Of a DNA stretch of 36,011 nt, positions 1 through 7,289 are shown one piece after another; the first letter of the stretch is position 1, and each line of letters starts with the position of its first letter. The notes under the pieces were generated by a model that saw nothing but the letters and a program-made list of their open reading frames with translations, had not been told where the DNA came from and did no database searches. The DNA is from Aequorivita soesokkakensis. GTDB taxonomy: Bacteria > Bacteroidota > Bacteroidia > Flavobacteriales > Flavobacteriaceae. The position numbers were made by a program, and so were the translations under genes. The stretch spans positions 1 through 36,011 of the forward strand of contig NZ_LXIE01000020.1 in assembly GCF_001641085.1 (NCBI RefSeq). Direction: 5' to 3'.

Positions 1-157
1 CAAACTCTTTTTTTAAGCAACGTTCAGCTTTTCCCCTATTGTTTGTTTCCCTATGTCAAGATATTTTCCCGGCGGATGCTGGGGGGCATTAGTAGATTAG
101 GAGCTTGGAATTAGTACAGACTAATCCCTACAACCTGATCCCTAATACCGATAACTA
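1..157 (+). other. Probable 23S-5S internal transcribed spacer
   Basis: These bases lie directly 5' of the 5S gene and I see no coding region or tRNA in them. They contain a small hairpin, ATTAGT (110-115) with ACTAAT (120-125). That the stretch is the spacer of an rRNA operon is inferred from position only. Confidence 0.55.
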
Positions 158-262
158 AGGTGGTTATAGCGACGGGGCTCACCTCTTACCTTTCCGAACA
201 GAGAAGTTAAGCCCGTTTGCGCCGATGGTACTGCATCTCGTGGGAGAGTAGGTCGCCGCCTT
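158..262 (+). rRNA. rrf: 5S ribosomal RNA
   Basis: This is the 5S rRNA of the large ribosomal subunit. The recognisable core runs from GGTGGTTATAGCGACGGGGC through the conserved CCGAACAGAGAAGTTAAGCCC segment and the GGGAGAGTAGGTCGCCGCC 3' end, which pairs with the 5' end to form helix I. A strong terminator follows directly, so this is the last gene of an rRNA operon. The 23S gene presumably lies just outside the window to the left; bases 1-157 do not look like 23S. The ends are estimated from pairing and may be off by a few bases. Confidence 0.95.
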
Positions 263-267
263 CCTTT

Positions 268-303
268 AAAGCCTTCACCATTTATTTGGTGAAGGCTTTT
301 TTT
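268..303 (+). terminator. Intrinsic terminator of the rRNA operon
   Basis: A perfect 12-bp stem, AAAGCCTTCACC (268-279) with GGTGAAGGCTTT (288-299), has an 8-base loop and runs into a T tract. It sits a few bases after the 5S gene. The 190 bases that follow, up to the ZIP gene end at 495, hold no recognisable gene. Confidence 0.93.
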
Positions 304-494
304 ATGGAACAAAACTAAAGGTCTGTGGTTATGATATTGGTGTTCGGAATAAATAGTGCTAAAAGATATAAAACTTCTATGTATATTATTCTAAAAGAGA
401 TGTTCTCTCTTAGCATCCATCTAAAACAAAGCATCTATAATTCACTCCCTAAAAGATAAAGAGTTTTGTAAGTGACTCCCTAAATATCTATTCT

Positions 495-1163
495 CTAAAT
501 AAGATAAGCTAATATCACAGCAACTATAACTGCGGTCATTTTAGTAAGATTAAATTTGTGATTTTTTGAACTTTCAAAGAGAATTGTTGTTGAAACGTGA
601 AGAAAAATTCCAATAACCATTGCAGTTATTTGAGTTTCGTATTGATGTACAAAATTGTAATTTGTAGAAATGAAACTGCCCAAAGGCGTCATTAAAGCAA
701 AAAAGAATAAAAAGAATAGCGTAGTGGACTTTCTATATCCAGCTGTTATAAAAAAGAAAGATAGAATTATAGCCACCGGAATTTTATGTATTATAATTGC
801 AAGCAACAGATTATTTTCTTCTGAAATAGGGAAACCTTCCATAAATGCATGAACACTAAGGCTGACAAACAAAATCCAAGGGAAATGCTTGTTTTCAGAA
901 TGCAAATGAACGTGCCCATGTTCCGCACCTTTGGAGAAAAACTCCAGAAATATTTGCAATAATATACCGAGCATTATATATACACCTATACTTTTTGAAG
1001 GAGTTTCAAAAACTTCAGGTAAAAGCTCAAAAACAGTTATGGATAAAAGGAATGCGCCACTAAAAGCTAGAAAAACTTCCATATTTCGCAATTCCTTTTT
1101 CTTTAGGAATAATGCAATAAAATAGCCTACGGCCACAGCTAAAAATAGCAGTAAATAATTCAT
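495..1163 (-). CDS. ZIP family metal (zinc) transporter
   Basis: This is an inner-membrane divalent-metal transporter of the ZIP family, which normally moves zinc or a similar ion into the cytoplasm. The 222-residue protein is almost entirely hydrophobic, with about seven to eight membrane segments. The family's metal-binding helices are visible as SVHAFMEGFPI (helix 4, with His and Glu) and IIHKIPVAI (helix 5, with His and Lys in place of the commoner His-Glu). The loop HGHVHLH is a typical histidine-rich cytoplasmic metal-binding loop. The ATG at 1163 is preferred over an upstream TTG at 1166 because it overlaps the TGA stop of the methyltransferase gene by one base (TGATG), which implies translational coupling. 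The HK form of helix 5 leaves the transported metal uncertain. Confidence 0.85.
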   Translation of the reverse strand: MNYLLLFLAVAVGYFIALFLKKKELRNMEVFLAFSGAFLLSITVFELLPEVFETPSKSIGVYIMLGILLQIFLEFFSKGAEHGHVHLHSENKHFPWILFVSLSVHAFMEGFPISEENNLLLAIIIHKIPVAIILSFFFITAGYRKSTTLFFLFFFALMTPLGSFISTNYNFVHQYETQITAMVIGIFLHVSTTILFESSKNHKFNLTKMTAVIVAVILAYLI

Positions 1164-1894
1164 CAATTAAAAATTAGAATTAATCTTCCCGAAGTGTTTT
1201 TATCAAAAGCTTCCAGTTGATAGTTTCCGAAAACTTGTTTCAGTTCAACTTTTGCCTCTTCAAAATAAAGTTTAAAATCTTCCAAGGTCAAGGCTTTTAC
1301 ACGTTCAGTATAAAAATAGTCTTTTCCATTATCATTGAAACGGATGTCTTTTAAGATATAGCCATCTTCAACATATTTTTCAATATGAAAAACGATATCG
1401 CCTACTTTCTTTTTCTCTGAGGAAACTAATTTTTTAATAGCTAATTCAACATTTAAAAAATCAATTACTCCAAATCCATTGGGTTTTAGCTCTGCTTTTA
1501 TGGCTTTTATGGTTCTAAGATTATCTATTTCGTTTTCAAAATATCCAAAACTGGTAAACAAATTAAAAACCGCATCAAATTTCTTCGGATATGGTAAACA
1601 CATATCGTGAACTTCAAAATGAAGTTTTGGTTTTTCATATTGCTTGGCATAAGCAATGCTCTCTTTGGAAAGATCTACACCAGTTACATCAAAACCTTGT
1701 TTATATAAATATTTGGAGTGCCTACCTCGCCCGCAAGCAAGGTCTAGTATAGAGTCATTTTTCTGTAGATTCAAATAGTTGGTGAGCGTATTCATAAATA
1801 ACGCCGCTTCCCTATGGCCTCTATCCTTGTATAGCAGATGATAATATGGCGTGTTAAACCACGAAGCGTACCAATTGTCCTTTTCTTTTTGCAT
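1163..1894 (-). CDS. Class I SAM-dependent methyltransferase
   Basis: This 243-residue cytoplasmic enzyme has the Rossmann fold of class I methyltransferases. Motif I, ILDLACGRGRHSKYL, lies near residue 50 and binds S-adenosylmethionine. The acidic motif II, VTGVDLS, follows, and FDAVFNLFTSFGYF supplies the motif IV region. The C-terminal half is a small beta-rich part that probably shapes the substrate pocket. It resembles the broad Methyltransf_11/25 group, so the substrate cannot be named. It is the first gene of a two-gene unit with the ZIP transporter (one-base overlap). A -7-like element TATTTTAG on the minus strand (1920-1913) would give a leader of about 15 bases. Confidence 0.85.
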   Translation of the reverse strand: MQKEKDNWYASWFNTPYYHLLYKDRGHREAALFMNTLTNYLNLQKNDSILDLACGRGRHSKYLYKQGFDVTGVDLSKESIAYAKQYEKPKLHFEVHDMCLPYPKKFDAVFNLFTSFGYFENEIDNLRTIKAIKAELKPNGFGVIDFLNVELAIKKLVSSEKKKVGDIVFHIEKYVEDGYILKDIRFNDNGKDYFYTERVKALTLEDFKLYFEEAKVELKQVFGNYQLEAFDKNTSGRLILIFN

Positions 1895-1910
1895 ACTTAT
1901 CGTTTCGCCC

Positions 1911-1933
1911 TGCTAAAATACTGTATTTTTGCA
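1911..1933. promoter_or_regulatory. Face-to-face divergent promoter palindrome
   Basis: TGCTAAAATA, a CTG spacer and TATTTTTGCA form a near-perfect palindrome. On the plus strand 1924-1931 reads TATTTTTG, a full match to the Bacteroidetes -7 element TAnnTTTG, and would start the RlmL-like gene's mRNA near 1935. On the minus strand 1920-1913 reads TATTTTAG, one base off consensus, for the methyltransferase-ZIP unit. No convincing -33 TTG was seen on either side. Confidence 0.6.
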
Positions 1934-1952
1934 GGAAATCTGTTTATATAGT

Positions 1953-3110
1953 ATGGTAAAGAATTTTAAAATGGTGGCCAAAACCCTTTTCGGGATGGAA
2001 GAACTTCTTGCACAGGAACTTCGCCAATTGGGCGCTTCTGAAATTGAAATTGGTACGCGAAACGTTTCTTTTGAAGGTGACACGGGATTTATGTACAAGG
2101 CAAATTTATGCTGTAGAACGGCCATTAAAATCCTTAAACCCATCACGGCTTTCAATATTTTTACTGAAGAAGATCTTTATAAGAAAATATACGAAATGCC
2201 TTGGGAAAATTATATGGATGTGAAAGGCACATTGGCCGTAAACGCAACTGTTTTTTCTGATGTTTTCACGCATTCACAGTATATTGCCCTGAAAACGAAA
2301 GATGCTATCGTTGATAGATTTAGGGATAGGGAAGGAGTGCGGCCAGATGTAGATTTGGACCATCCCACGCTTCGCATAAATATTCACATTGACAGAAATA
2401 TTTGTACGGTTTCACTGGATAGTTCCGGGGAATCGTTGCACAAACGCGGCTATAAGGTAGAAAGTACTTTGGCTCCTATAAATGAAGTGCTGGCCGCCGG
2501 AATTATAATGCTTTCGGGCTTTCAGGGACAATGCAATTTCCTCGATCCAATGTGCGGTAGTGGAACTTTTCTTACCGAAGCAGCAATGATAGCCTGCAAT
2601 ATTCCTCCAAACTTAAACCGCGAGGAATTTGGTTTTGAAACCTGGCCCGATTTTGATGTGGATCTTTATGAAAAAATTGAAGACGCCGCATTGAAGAAAG
2701 TTCGGGATTTTCCGCATAAAATTTATGGATTTGATACCGATCCGGTTGCAATTCATAAAGCTAAGGAAAACATCAAAAGCGCCAATCTGCAGGATTTTAT
2801 TGAAGTGAAGCAGCAGAATTTTTTCGAAAGTGAAAAGGAAAATGATAAATCTTTGTATATCGTTTTCAATCCTCCGTATGACGAGCGTATTTCTTTAACC
2901 GATGTTGAAAATTTTTACAGTTCCATCGGAAATACACTAAAACGGGGCTATCCCGGAACACAGGCTTGGATGATTACCTCAAATATGGAAGCGTTGAAAT
3001 TTGTTGGGCTTCGTCCATCCACAAAAATCAAACTTTTTAACGGAAAACTGGAAGCTAAATTGGTGCGGTACGAAATGTATGAGGGCAGTAAAAAAGCCAG
3101 TAAACAGTAA
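1953..3110 (+). CDS. THUMP-domain 23S rRNA guanine-N2 methyltransferase (RlmL-like)
   Basis: This enzyme very probably methylates a guanine N2 in 23S rRNA, as the N-terminal half of E. coli RlmL does at G2445. The 385-residue protein has a ferredoxin-like and THUMP RNA-binding region (about 1-160), then a UPF0020 methyltransferase domain. That domain has the LDPMCGSGTFLTEAA SAM-binding motif and the catalytic NPPY motif (FNPPYDERI) typical of base-amino methylation. The open frame extends to a TTG at 1929, but that codon lies inside the -7 element TATTTTTG, so it cannot be in the mRNA. ATG 1953 (MVKNFKM) is chosen; ATG 1971 is the alternative. The gene is single and divergent from the methyltransferase-ZIP pair. 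Confidence 0.9.
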   Translation: MVKNFKMVAKTLFGMEELLAQELRQLGASEIEIGTRNVSFEGDTGFMYKANLCCRTAIKILKPITAFNIFTEEDLYKKIYEMPWENYMDVKGTLAVNATVFSDVFTHSQYIALKTKDAIVDRFRDREGVRPDVDLDHPTLRINIHIDRNICTVSLDSSGESLHKRGYKVESTLAPINEVLAAGIIMLSGFQGQCNFLDPMCGSGTFLTEAAMIACNIPPNLNREEFGFETWPDFDVDLYEKIEDAALKKVRDFPHKIYGFDTDPVAIHKAKENIKSANLQDFIEVKQQNFFESEKENDKSLYIVFNPPYDERISLTDVENFYSSIGNTLKRGYPGTQAWMITSNMEALKFVGLRPSTKIKLFNGKLEAKLVRYEMYEGSKKASKQ

Positions 3111-3151
3111 GCAATTAACAATTAGCAATGAATAATAAACAGTTGTTTATT

Positions 3152-3892
3152 TTAAAGCTTTTGGATTTTGTCTTTTGATACTTCTTTCTTTTTGAAAATT
3201 GGAATTAAATACGAAATAGAGTAGCCATACCCAACCCCAAACTTACTGTAATCATAAGTTCTATTAAAGCCCGGAATATAAAGATTCCCGAAATTTTCTG
3301 GTTCATCTTCCGTGATTTTTCTTTTTAATTGGGCATTAATGGAGAGATAAAGATTGTTCAATATTTCGGTTTTAACACCAACTATCAATTCAGCCCAATG
3401 CGCTGTTAAACCAGTAAATTCTTGGGGTTCATAAATTGTTTGTGTTGGAAAAGCGGGATTGTCTGTATAAATTCTGTAACTGGTAAGTTCTTGCTTAAAG
3501 GTTGAGAAACCATAGCGAAGCCCCAGCGTAATAGCATTTTCCATTCCCAACCAATTATCATAAGCGTTGTAATCAAATCCTATTTTTGCATAGCTTCCGC
3601 TTGTTGTTGAAGAAACATACGGTTCTATCCAATCTTTAGTTTCATTTCCAATTTCTACTGCTGCATAAAACTTTTTTGTAACCCTAAAATCGCCCATTAC
3701 TTCAAAACCAGAATAGCCGTCTTCAATCAGCGTTCTTAAAGGTTTGGCCAAATCTACGCCCACACGAATTCCGTATTTTTCAATTTTTGGAATTGTATCG
3801 TTTGATTTTTCATTTTTCTTCTGCGCCATTAAATTTTGGGCGCTAAAAAAAAGACTAATGAAAAATAGTAAGGTGAGCTTTATTTTCATCAT
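3152..3892 (-). CDS. DUF6048 family outer-membrane protein
   Basis: This 246-residue protein has a signal peptide (MMKIKLTLLFFISLFFSAQNLMA, cleaved before QK). After it come alternating hydrophobic and aromatic strands (YGIRVGVDL, FYAAVEIG, LGLRYGFSTF, GVGYGYSISYLIPIF) typical of a small outer-membrane beta-barrel. I place it in DUF6048 because it follows a DUF6452 lipoprotein and rlmD, an order I know from flavobacteria; no function has been established. Its start overlaps the end of the upstream lipoprotein gene by 38 bases in another frame. A second ATG three bases downstream (MKIKL) is equally possible. The C-terminal tail EVSKDKIQKL is charged rather than ending in an aromatic residue. 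Confidence 0.78.
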   Translation of the reverse strand: MMKIKLTLLFFISLFFSAQNLMAQKKNEKSNDTIPKIEKYGIRVGVDLAKPLRTLIEDGYSGFEVMGDFRVTKKFYAAVEIGNETKDWIEPYVSSTTSGSYAKIGFDYNAYDNWLGMENAITLGLRYGFSTFKQELTSYRIYTDNPAFPTQTIYEPQEFTGLTAHWAELIVGVKTEILNNLYLSINAQLKRKITEDEPENFGNLYIPGFNRTYDYSKFGVGYGYSISYLIPIFKKKEVSKDKIQKL

Positions 3893-4352
3893 TAACTGTA
3901 TCTCTTCTTATTAAAATATCTTGAATCCAATTATCCGCTCCTTCTTCCTCTAGAGTCACTTCCAAATTGTCAAATTCTGTTTTAAATCCACAGGCGCGGT
4001 TCACATATCCATTGTAGCGTCTGTATGAAAAGACTATGCTGTCTTCATTTACGATGGTATCTGTTTCTGTGATTGTGGTTCTTACAAACTTATATTTTGT
4101 AAAATCAGCATTTGTATTTAACGGAATGGCTATGGAATCTGTGGTAGTTCGCGCTAAAACCACAACAGAATCCGCATAATTTGTTATTACGCTTAAACCT
4201 TCAACATCCTTTCTATTTGCTTGGTTCACGATATCGTTAAAGGTAATGATCAAGTTTGACGTAGTTGCCGTTCCCTCTGGGCATATATCATCTTTGGTGC
4301 AGCCTTTAAAGGCGAAGATTATGAGGATGAGTACAATGGTTTTTTTAATCAT
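3855..4352 (-). CDS. DUF6452 family lipoprotein
   Basis: This 165-residue protein starts with a lipoprotein signal (MIKKTIVLILIIFAFKGC), with the lipidated cysteine at residue 18. The mature part begins TKDDICPEGT and contains one later cysteine (RACGF), so a disulfide between C23 and that residue is possible. The rest looks beta-rich. The family assignment rests on the conserved CxKDDIC start and on its place between rlmD and the DUF6048 barrel. It probably acts in the envelope with the barrel protein, but no function is known. The rlmD stop lies 26 bases upstream, so rlmD-DUF6452-DUF6048 is likely one operon. Confidence 0.8.
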   Translation of the reverse strand: MIKKTIVLILIIFAFKGCTKDDICPEGTATTSNLIITFNDIVNQANRKDVEGLSVITNYADSVVVLARTTTDSIAIPLNTNADFTKYKFVRTTITETDTIVNEDSIVFSYRRYNGYVNRACGFKTEFDNLEVTLEEEGADNWIQDILIRRDTVNDENKAHLTIFH

Positions 4353-4377
4353 ATTTTAATTTTCGTTTGCTGAAAAA

Positions 4378-5787
4378 TCAGCGCTTTTCCAAAAGTACAA
4401 CATTTTCTACGTGATGTGTCTGTGGAAACATATCAACCGGCTGCACTCTCGTCACTTTATATTTTGAATCCAAAAGCGCCAAATCCCGGGCTTGGGTCGC
4501 GCTGTTGCAACTTACGTAAACAATCTTTTCAGCACCTAAATTCAATAATTGGGAAACAACGTCAGCGTGCATCCCGTCCCGTGGTGGGTCTGTGATAACA
4601 ATATCCGGCTTTCCGTGGGTGTTTATGAATTCTTCGTTGAAAACCTTTTTCATATCGCCCACGTAGAATTCAACGTTTTCTATATTGTTTAATTGCGCAT
4701 TTTCCTTTGCCGCTGAAATGGCATCGGGAACAGCTTCAACTCCAATAACCTTTTTTGCTTTTTTTGCAACAAATTGTGCAATGGTTCCCGTTCCCGTATA
4801 AAGATCATAAACCAGCTCATTTCCTGTTAAACCAGCAAAATCGCGGGTTATTTTGTAAAGCTCGAAAGCTTGCTCGCTGTTGGTTTGGTAAAAGGATTTG
4901 GCATTTATCTTAAATTTTAAACCCTCCATTTCCTCAAAAATATGATCCCTTCCGTGGAAAAGTTCTATTTCCTGATCGTAAAGCGTATCATTTCCTTTGG
5001 AATTTATTACATATAAAAGTGAAGTTATCTGCGGAAATTCTTCAGCAACGGCATCCAATAATAATTTTCTATTCTCTTCATCTTCGTGAAAAAACTGCAC
5101 CAACACCATCACTTCTCCCGTGGAAGTGGTGCGAAGCATCAACGTTCGTAAAAACCCTTCCTGATTTCGTGTATTGAAAAAAGAAAGATTTAATTCTTCC
5201 GCCTTCGCTTTTATAAAATCACGGATCGCATTACTTGGGTCTGCTTGCAGATAACAAATGTCCAAATCCAAAATCTTGTCCCACATTCCGGGAATGTGAA
5301 AACCCAAGGCATTTCGGTTTTCAATCACTTCCCCGCTTTTAATCTGTTCCAGCGTCAGCCATTTGTTGTCACTAAAACTGAACTCCATTTTATTCCTATA
5401 AAAATATTGCTTTTCAGAACCGAGAATAGGCTGAAATTCCGGCAATTCAATTTTACCGATGCGCTGCAGGTTTTGTGCAACTTCTTTCTGCTTGTAAAAA
5501 AGTTGATGCTCATAACCCATATTTTGCCATTTGCACCCGCCACAAACCCCAAAATGCGGACAAACAGCTTCAACCCTTTTTTCGGAATATTTTGAAACTG
5601 AAAGCACCGAAGCTTCATAAAAAGCTTTCTTTTTTTTGAAAGTTTGCACCGTAACCACATCGCCCGGCACAGCATTGTCTATAAAAACAACCCTTCCGTC
5701 CGGCGCTTTTGCAACGGCTTTTCCTTTTGCCCCAGCATCAATCACTTCCAGATTTTCTAAAACCACTCTATTGTTTTTTCTCGCCAT
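4378..5787 (-). CDS. rlmD: 23S rRNA (uracil-1939-C5)-methyltransferase RlmD
   Basis: This enzyme makes 5-methyluridine at position 1939 of 23S rRNA, using SAM. The 469-residue protein has an N-terminal TRAM RNA-binding domain (about 1-65) and an iron-sulfur cluster motif, CPHFGVCGGC, near residue 80, with a probable fourth cysteine in DICYL. The methyltransferase domain has VYDLYTGTGTIAQF (SAM site), ITDPPRDGMH and the catalytic-cysteine motif YVSCNSATQARDL near the C-terminus. Length and motif order fit RlmD/RumA. The related RlmC and TrmA are less likely because of the TRAM domain and Fe-S cysteines. It heads the operon with the two envelope genes. Its -7 element lies only five bases before the ATG. 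Confidence 0.92.
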   Translation of the reverse strand: MARKNNRVVLENLEVIDAGAKGKAVAKAPDGRVVFIDNAVPGDVVTVQTFKKKKAFYEASVLSVSKYSEKRVEAVCPHFGVCGGCKWQNMGYEHQLFYKQKEVAQNLQRIGKIELPEFQPILGSEKQYFYRNKMEFSFSDNKWLTLEQIKSGEVIENRNALGFHIPGMWDKILDLDICYLQADPSNAIRDFIKAKAEELNLSFFNTRNQEGFLRTLMLRTTSTGEVMVLVQFFHEDEENRKLLLDAVAEEFPQITSLLYVINSKGNDTLYDQEIELFHGRDHIFEEMEGLKFKINAKSFYQTNSEQAFELYKITRDFAGLTGNELVYDLYTGTGTIAQFVAKKAKKVIGVEAVPDAISAAKENAQLNNIENVEFYVGDMKKVFNEEFINTHGKPDIVITDPPRDGMHADVVSQLLNLGAEKIVYVSCNSATQARDLALLDSKYKVTRVQPVDMFPQTHHVENVVLLEKR

Positions 5788-5792
5788 AGGCG

Positions 5793-5800
5793 CAAAAATA
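5793..5800 (-). promoter_or_regulatory. -7 promoter element of rlmD (nearly leaderless)
   Basis: Read on the minus strand, 5800-5793 is TATTTTTG, a full match to TAnnTTTG. Only CGCCT separates it from the ATG, so the mRNA should begin zero to three bases before the start codon. No clear -33 TTG was found. Confidence 0.6.
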
Positions 5801-5933
5801 GTATAATTGTTAGGTTTAAATCCTGTTAAGGCGTCAAAAAATGTGGGATTAATTTAGTAATTTGCAAGCCACGGAGGATTCCGCTCCGCATAGCAGGAAT
5901 TACTTAAATTTTACTTCAAATTATTACAATCTT

Positions 5934-7178
5934 ATGTCAGTTTTAGAACAAAAAGCTTCGCAGCAAGCTATCGATTTAGAAAACAAATACGGTGCCCACA
6001 ACTATCACCCGCTTCCTGTGGTTTTGAGCAGGGGGGAAGGTGTGTATGTTTGGGATGTGGACGGCAAGAAATATTATGATTTTCTTTCGGCATATTCCGC
6101 GGTGAACCAAGGGCATTGCCATCCAAAAATTGTGGGAGCAATGACCGAGCAGGCAAAAACATTAACCTTAACATCTCGTGCTTTTTATAACGATATGCTT
6201 GGAAAGTATGAAAAATTTGCTTGCGAGTTTTTCAGTTTTGACAAATTGCTTCCTATGAATACGGGCGCCGAAGCTGTGGAAACCGCTTTGAAAATCTGTA
6301 GAAAATGGGCTTATGAGAAGAAAGGCATTGAAGCAAACGATGCCGAAATTGTAGTTTGTGAAGGTAACTTCCACGGAAGAACAACCACAATTATTTCTTT
6401 TAGCAACGATCCCGTAGCGCGAAAGAATTTTGGCCCTTATACCGACGGATTTATAAAAATAGAATACGACAATCTTGAAGCGCTTGAAAAACATTTGGAA
6501 AGCAATAAAAACATTGCTGGTTTCTTGGTGGAACCAATTCAAGGTGAAGCGGGCGTTTATGTGCCTTCTGAAGGATATTTGAGCAAAGCAAAAGCTTTGT
6601 GCGAAAAACACAACGTACTTTTTATTGCGGACGAAGTGCAAACAGGAATAGCCCGAACCGGAAAACTTTTAGCCGTTGATCACGAAAATGTGAAGCCGGA
6701 CATTTTAATTCTTGGGAAAGCGATGAGTGGTGGGGCGTACCCCGTTTCCGCGGTTTTGGCGAATGACGAAATTATGGGCGTTATAAAACCCGGCACACAC
6801 GGTTCCACTTTTGGTGGAAATCCTGTGGCTGCTGCCGTTGCAATTGCTGCCTTGAGTGTGGTTAAAGATGAAAACCTCGCTGAAAATGCGGAACGCCTTG
6901 GAAAACTTTTCCGAAGTGAATTAAATAAATATATTGAAACCAGCAATATTGCTACTTTGGTTCGCGGAAAAGGTTTGCTGAATGCTGTTGTTATTAACGA
7001 CTCCGAAGACAGTGACACTGCTTGGAATATCTGCTTAAAACTTCGCGACAACGGGCTGCTTGCAAAACCTACACACGGAAACATTATTCGTTTTGCGCCG
7101 CCATTGGTAATGAACGAAGAACAGTTGATGGATTGCGTGGCAATAATCATTGAAACCCTAAAAGGATTTGAAAAATAA
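5934..7178 (+). CDS. rocD: Ornithine aminotransferase
   Basis: This PLP enzyme converts ornithine and 2-oxoglutarate to glutamate-5-semialdehyde and glutamate in arginine/ornithine breakdown. The 414-residue protein has the class III aminotransferase pattern: [17 protein letters not shown] (PLP phosphate site), [36 protein letters not shown] with the cofactor-binding aspartate, and [15 protein letters not shown] with Schiff-base lysine K262. HGSTFGGNP is the matching substrate loop. The frame is open back to a TTG at 5862, but [10 protein letters not shown] at ATG 5934 fits the family N-terminus. ROCD is favoured over acetylornithine aminotransferase because of the [13 protein letters not shown] start, and no arginine-synthesis genes are nearby. 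Confidence 0.93.
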   Translation: MSVLEQKASQQAIDLENKYGAHNYHPLPVVLSRGEGVYVWDVDGKKYYDFLSAYSAVNQGHCHPKIVGAMTEQAKTLTLTSRAFYNDMLGKYEKFACEFFSFDKLLPMNTGAEAVETALKICRKWAYEKKGIEANDAEIVVCEGNFHGRTTTIISFSNDPVARKNFGPYTDGFIKIEYDNLEALEKHLESNKNIAGFLVEPIQGEAGVYVPSEGYLSKAKALCEKHNVLFIADEVQTGIARTGKLLAVDHENVKPDILILGKAMSGGAYPVSAVLANDEIMGVIKPGTHGSTFGGNPVAAAVAIAALSVVKDENLAENAERLGKLFRSELNKYIETSNIATLVRGKGLLNAVVINDSEDSDTAWNICLKLRDNGLLAKPTHGNIIRFAPPLVMNEEQLMDCVAIIIETLKGFEK

Positions 7179-7212
7179 AAGGTCGCAGCTACACTCGATT
7201 TCACACATTAAA

Positions 7213-7250
7213 AAACGGCCCCGATTTTTATCGGGGCCGTTTCCTTTTTA
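7213..7250. terminator. Bidirectional terminator between rocD and the T9SS-exported protein
   Basis: A perfect 13-bp stem, AAACGGCCCCGAT (7213-7225) with ATCGGGGCCGTTT (7230-7242), has a four-base loop. It is flanked by an A run on the left and by TTCCTTTTT on the right, so it can stop transcription from both converging genes. Confidence 0.92.
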
Positions 7251-7289
7251 AATGGGAAAAATTAATCCAAGACGGAACGGACTAATATT

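Noticed and set aside
1-157. 3' end of 23S rRNA
   Set aside because: I could not recognise any conserved 23S end sequence here; the stretch reads as spacer.
1929-1952. TTG start at 1929 for the RlmL-like gene
   Set aside because: The codon lies within the TATTTTTG promoter element, so it would not be in the mRNA; ATG 1953 follows it by a short leader.
5862-5933. Extended N-terminus of ornithine aminotransferase from a TTG at 5862
   Set aside because: The extra 24 residues do not resemble the family, while MSVLEQ at 5934 does.
6168-7204. Open frames of 157 and 174 codons on the minus strand
   Set aside because: They lie antisense to ornithine aminotransferase, whose motifs are complete, and their translations show no domain or signal peptide.
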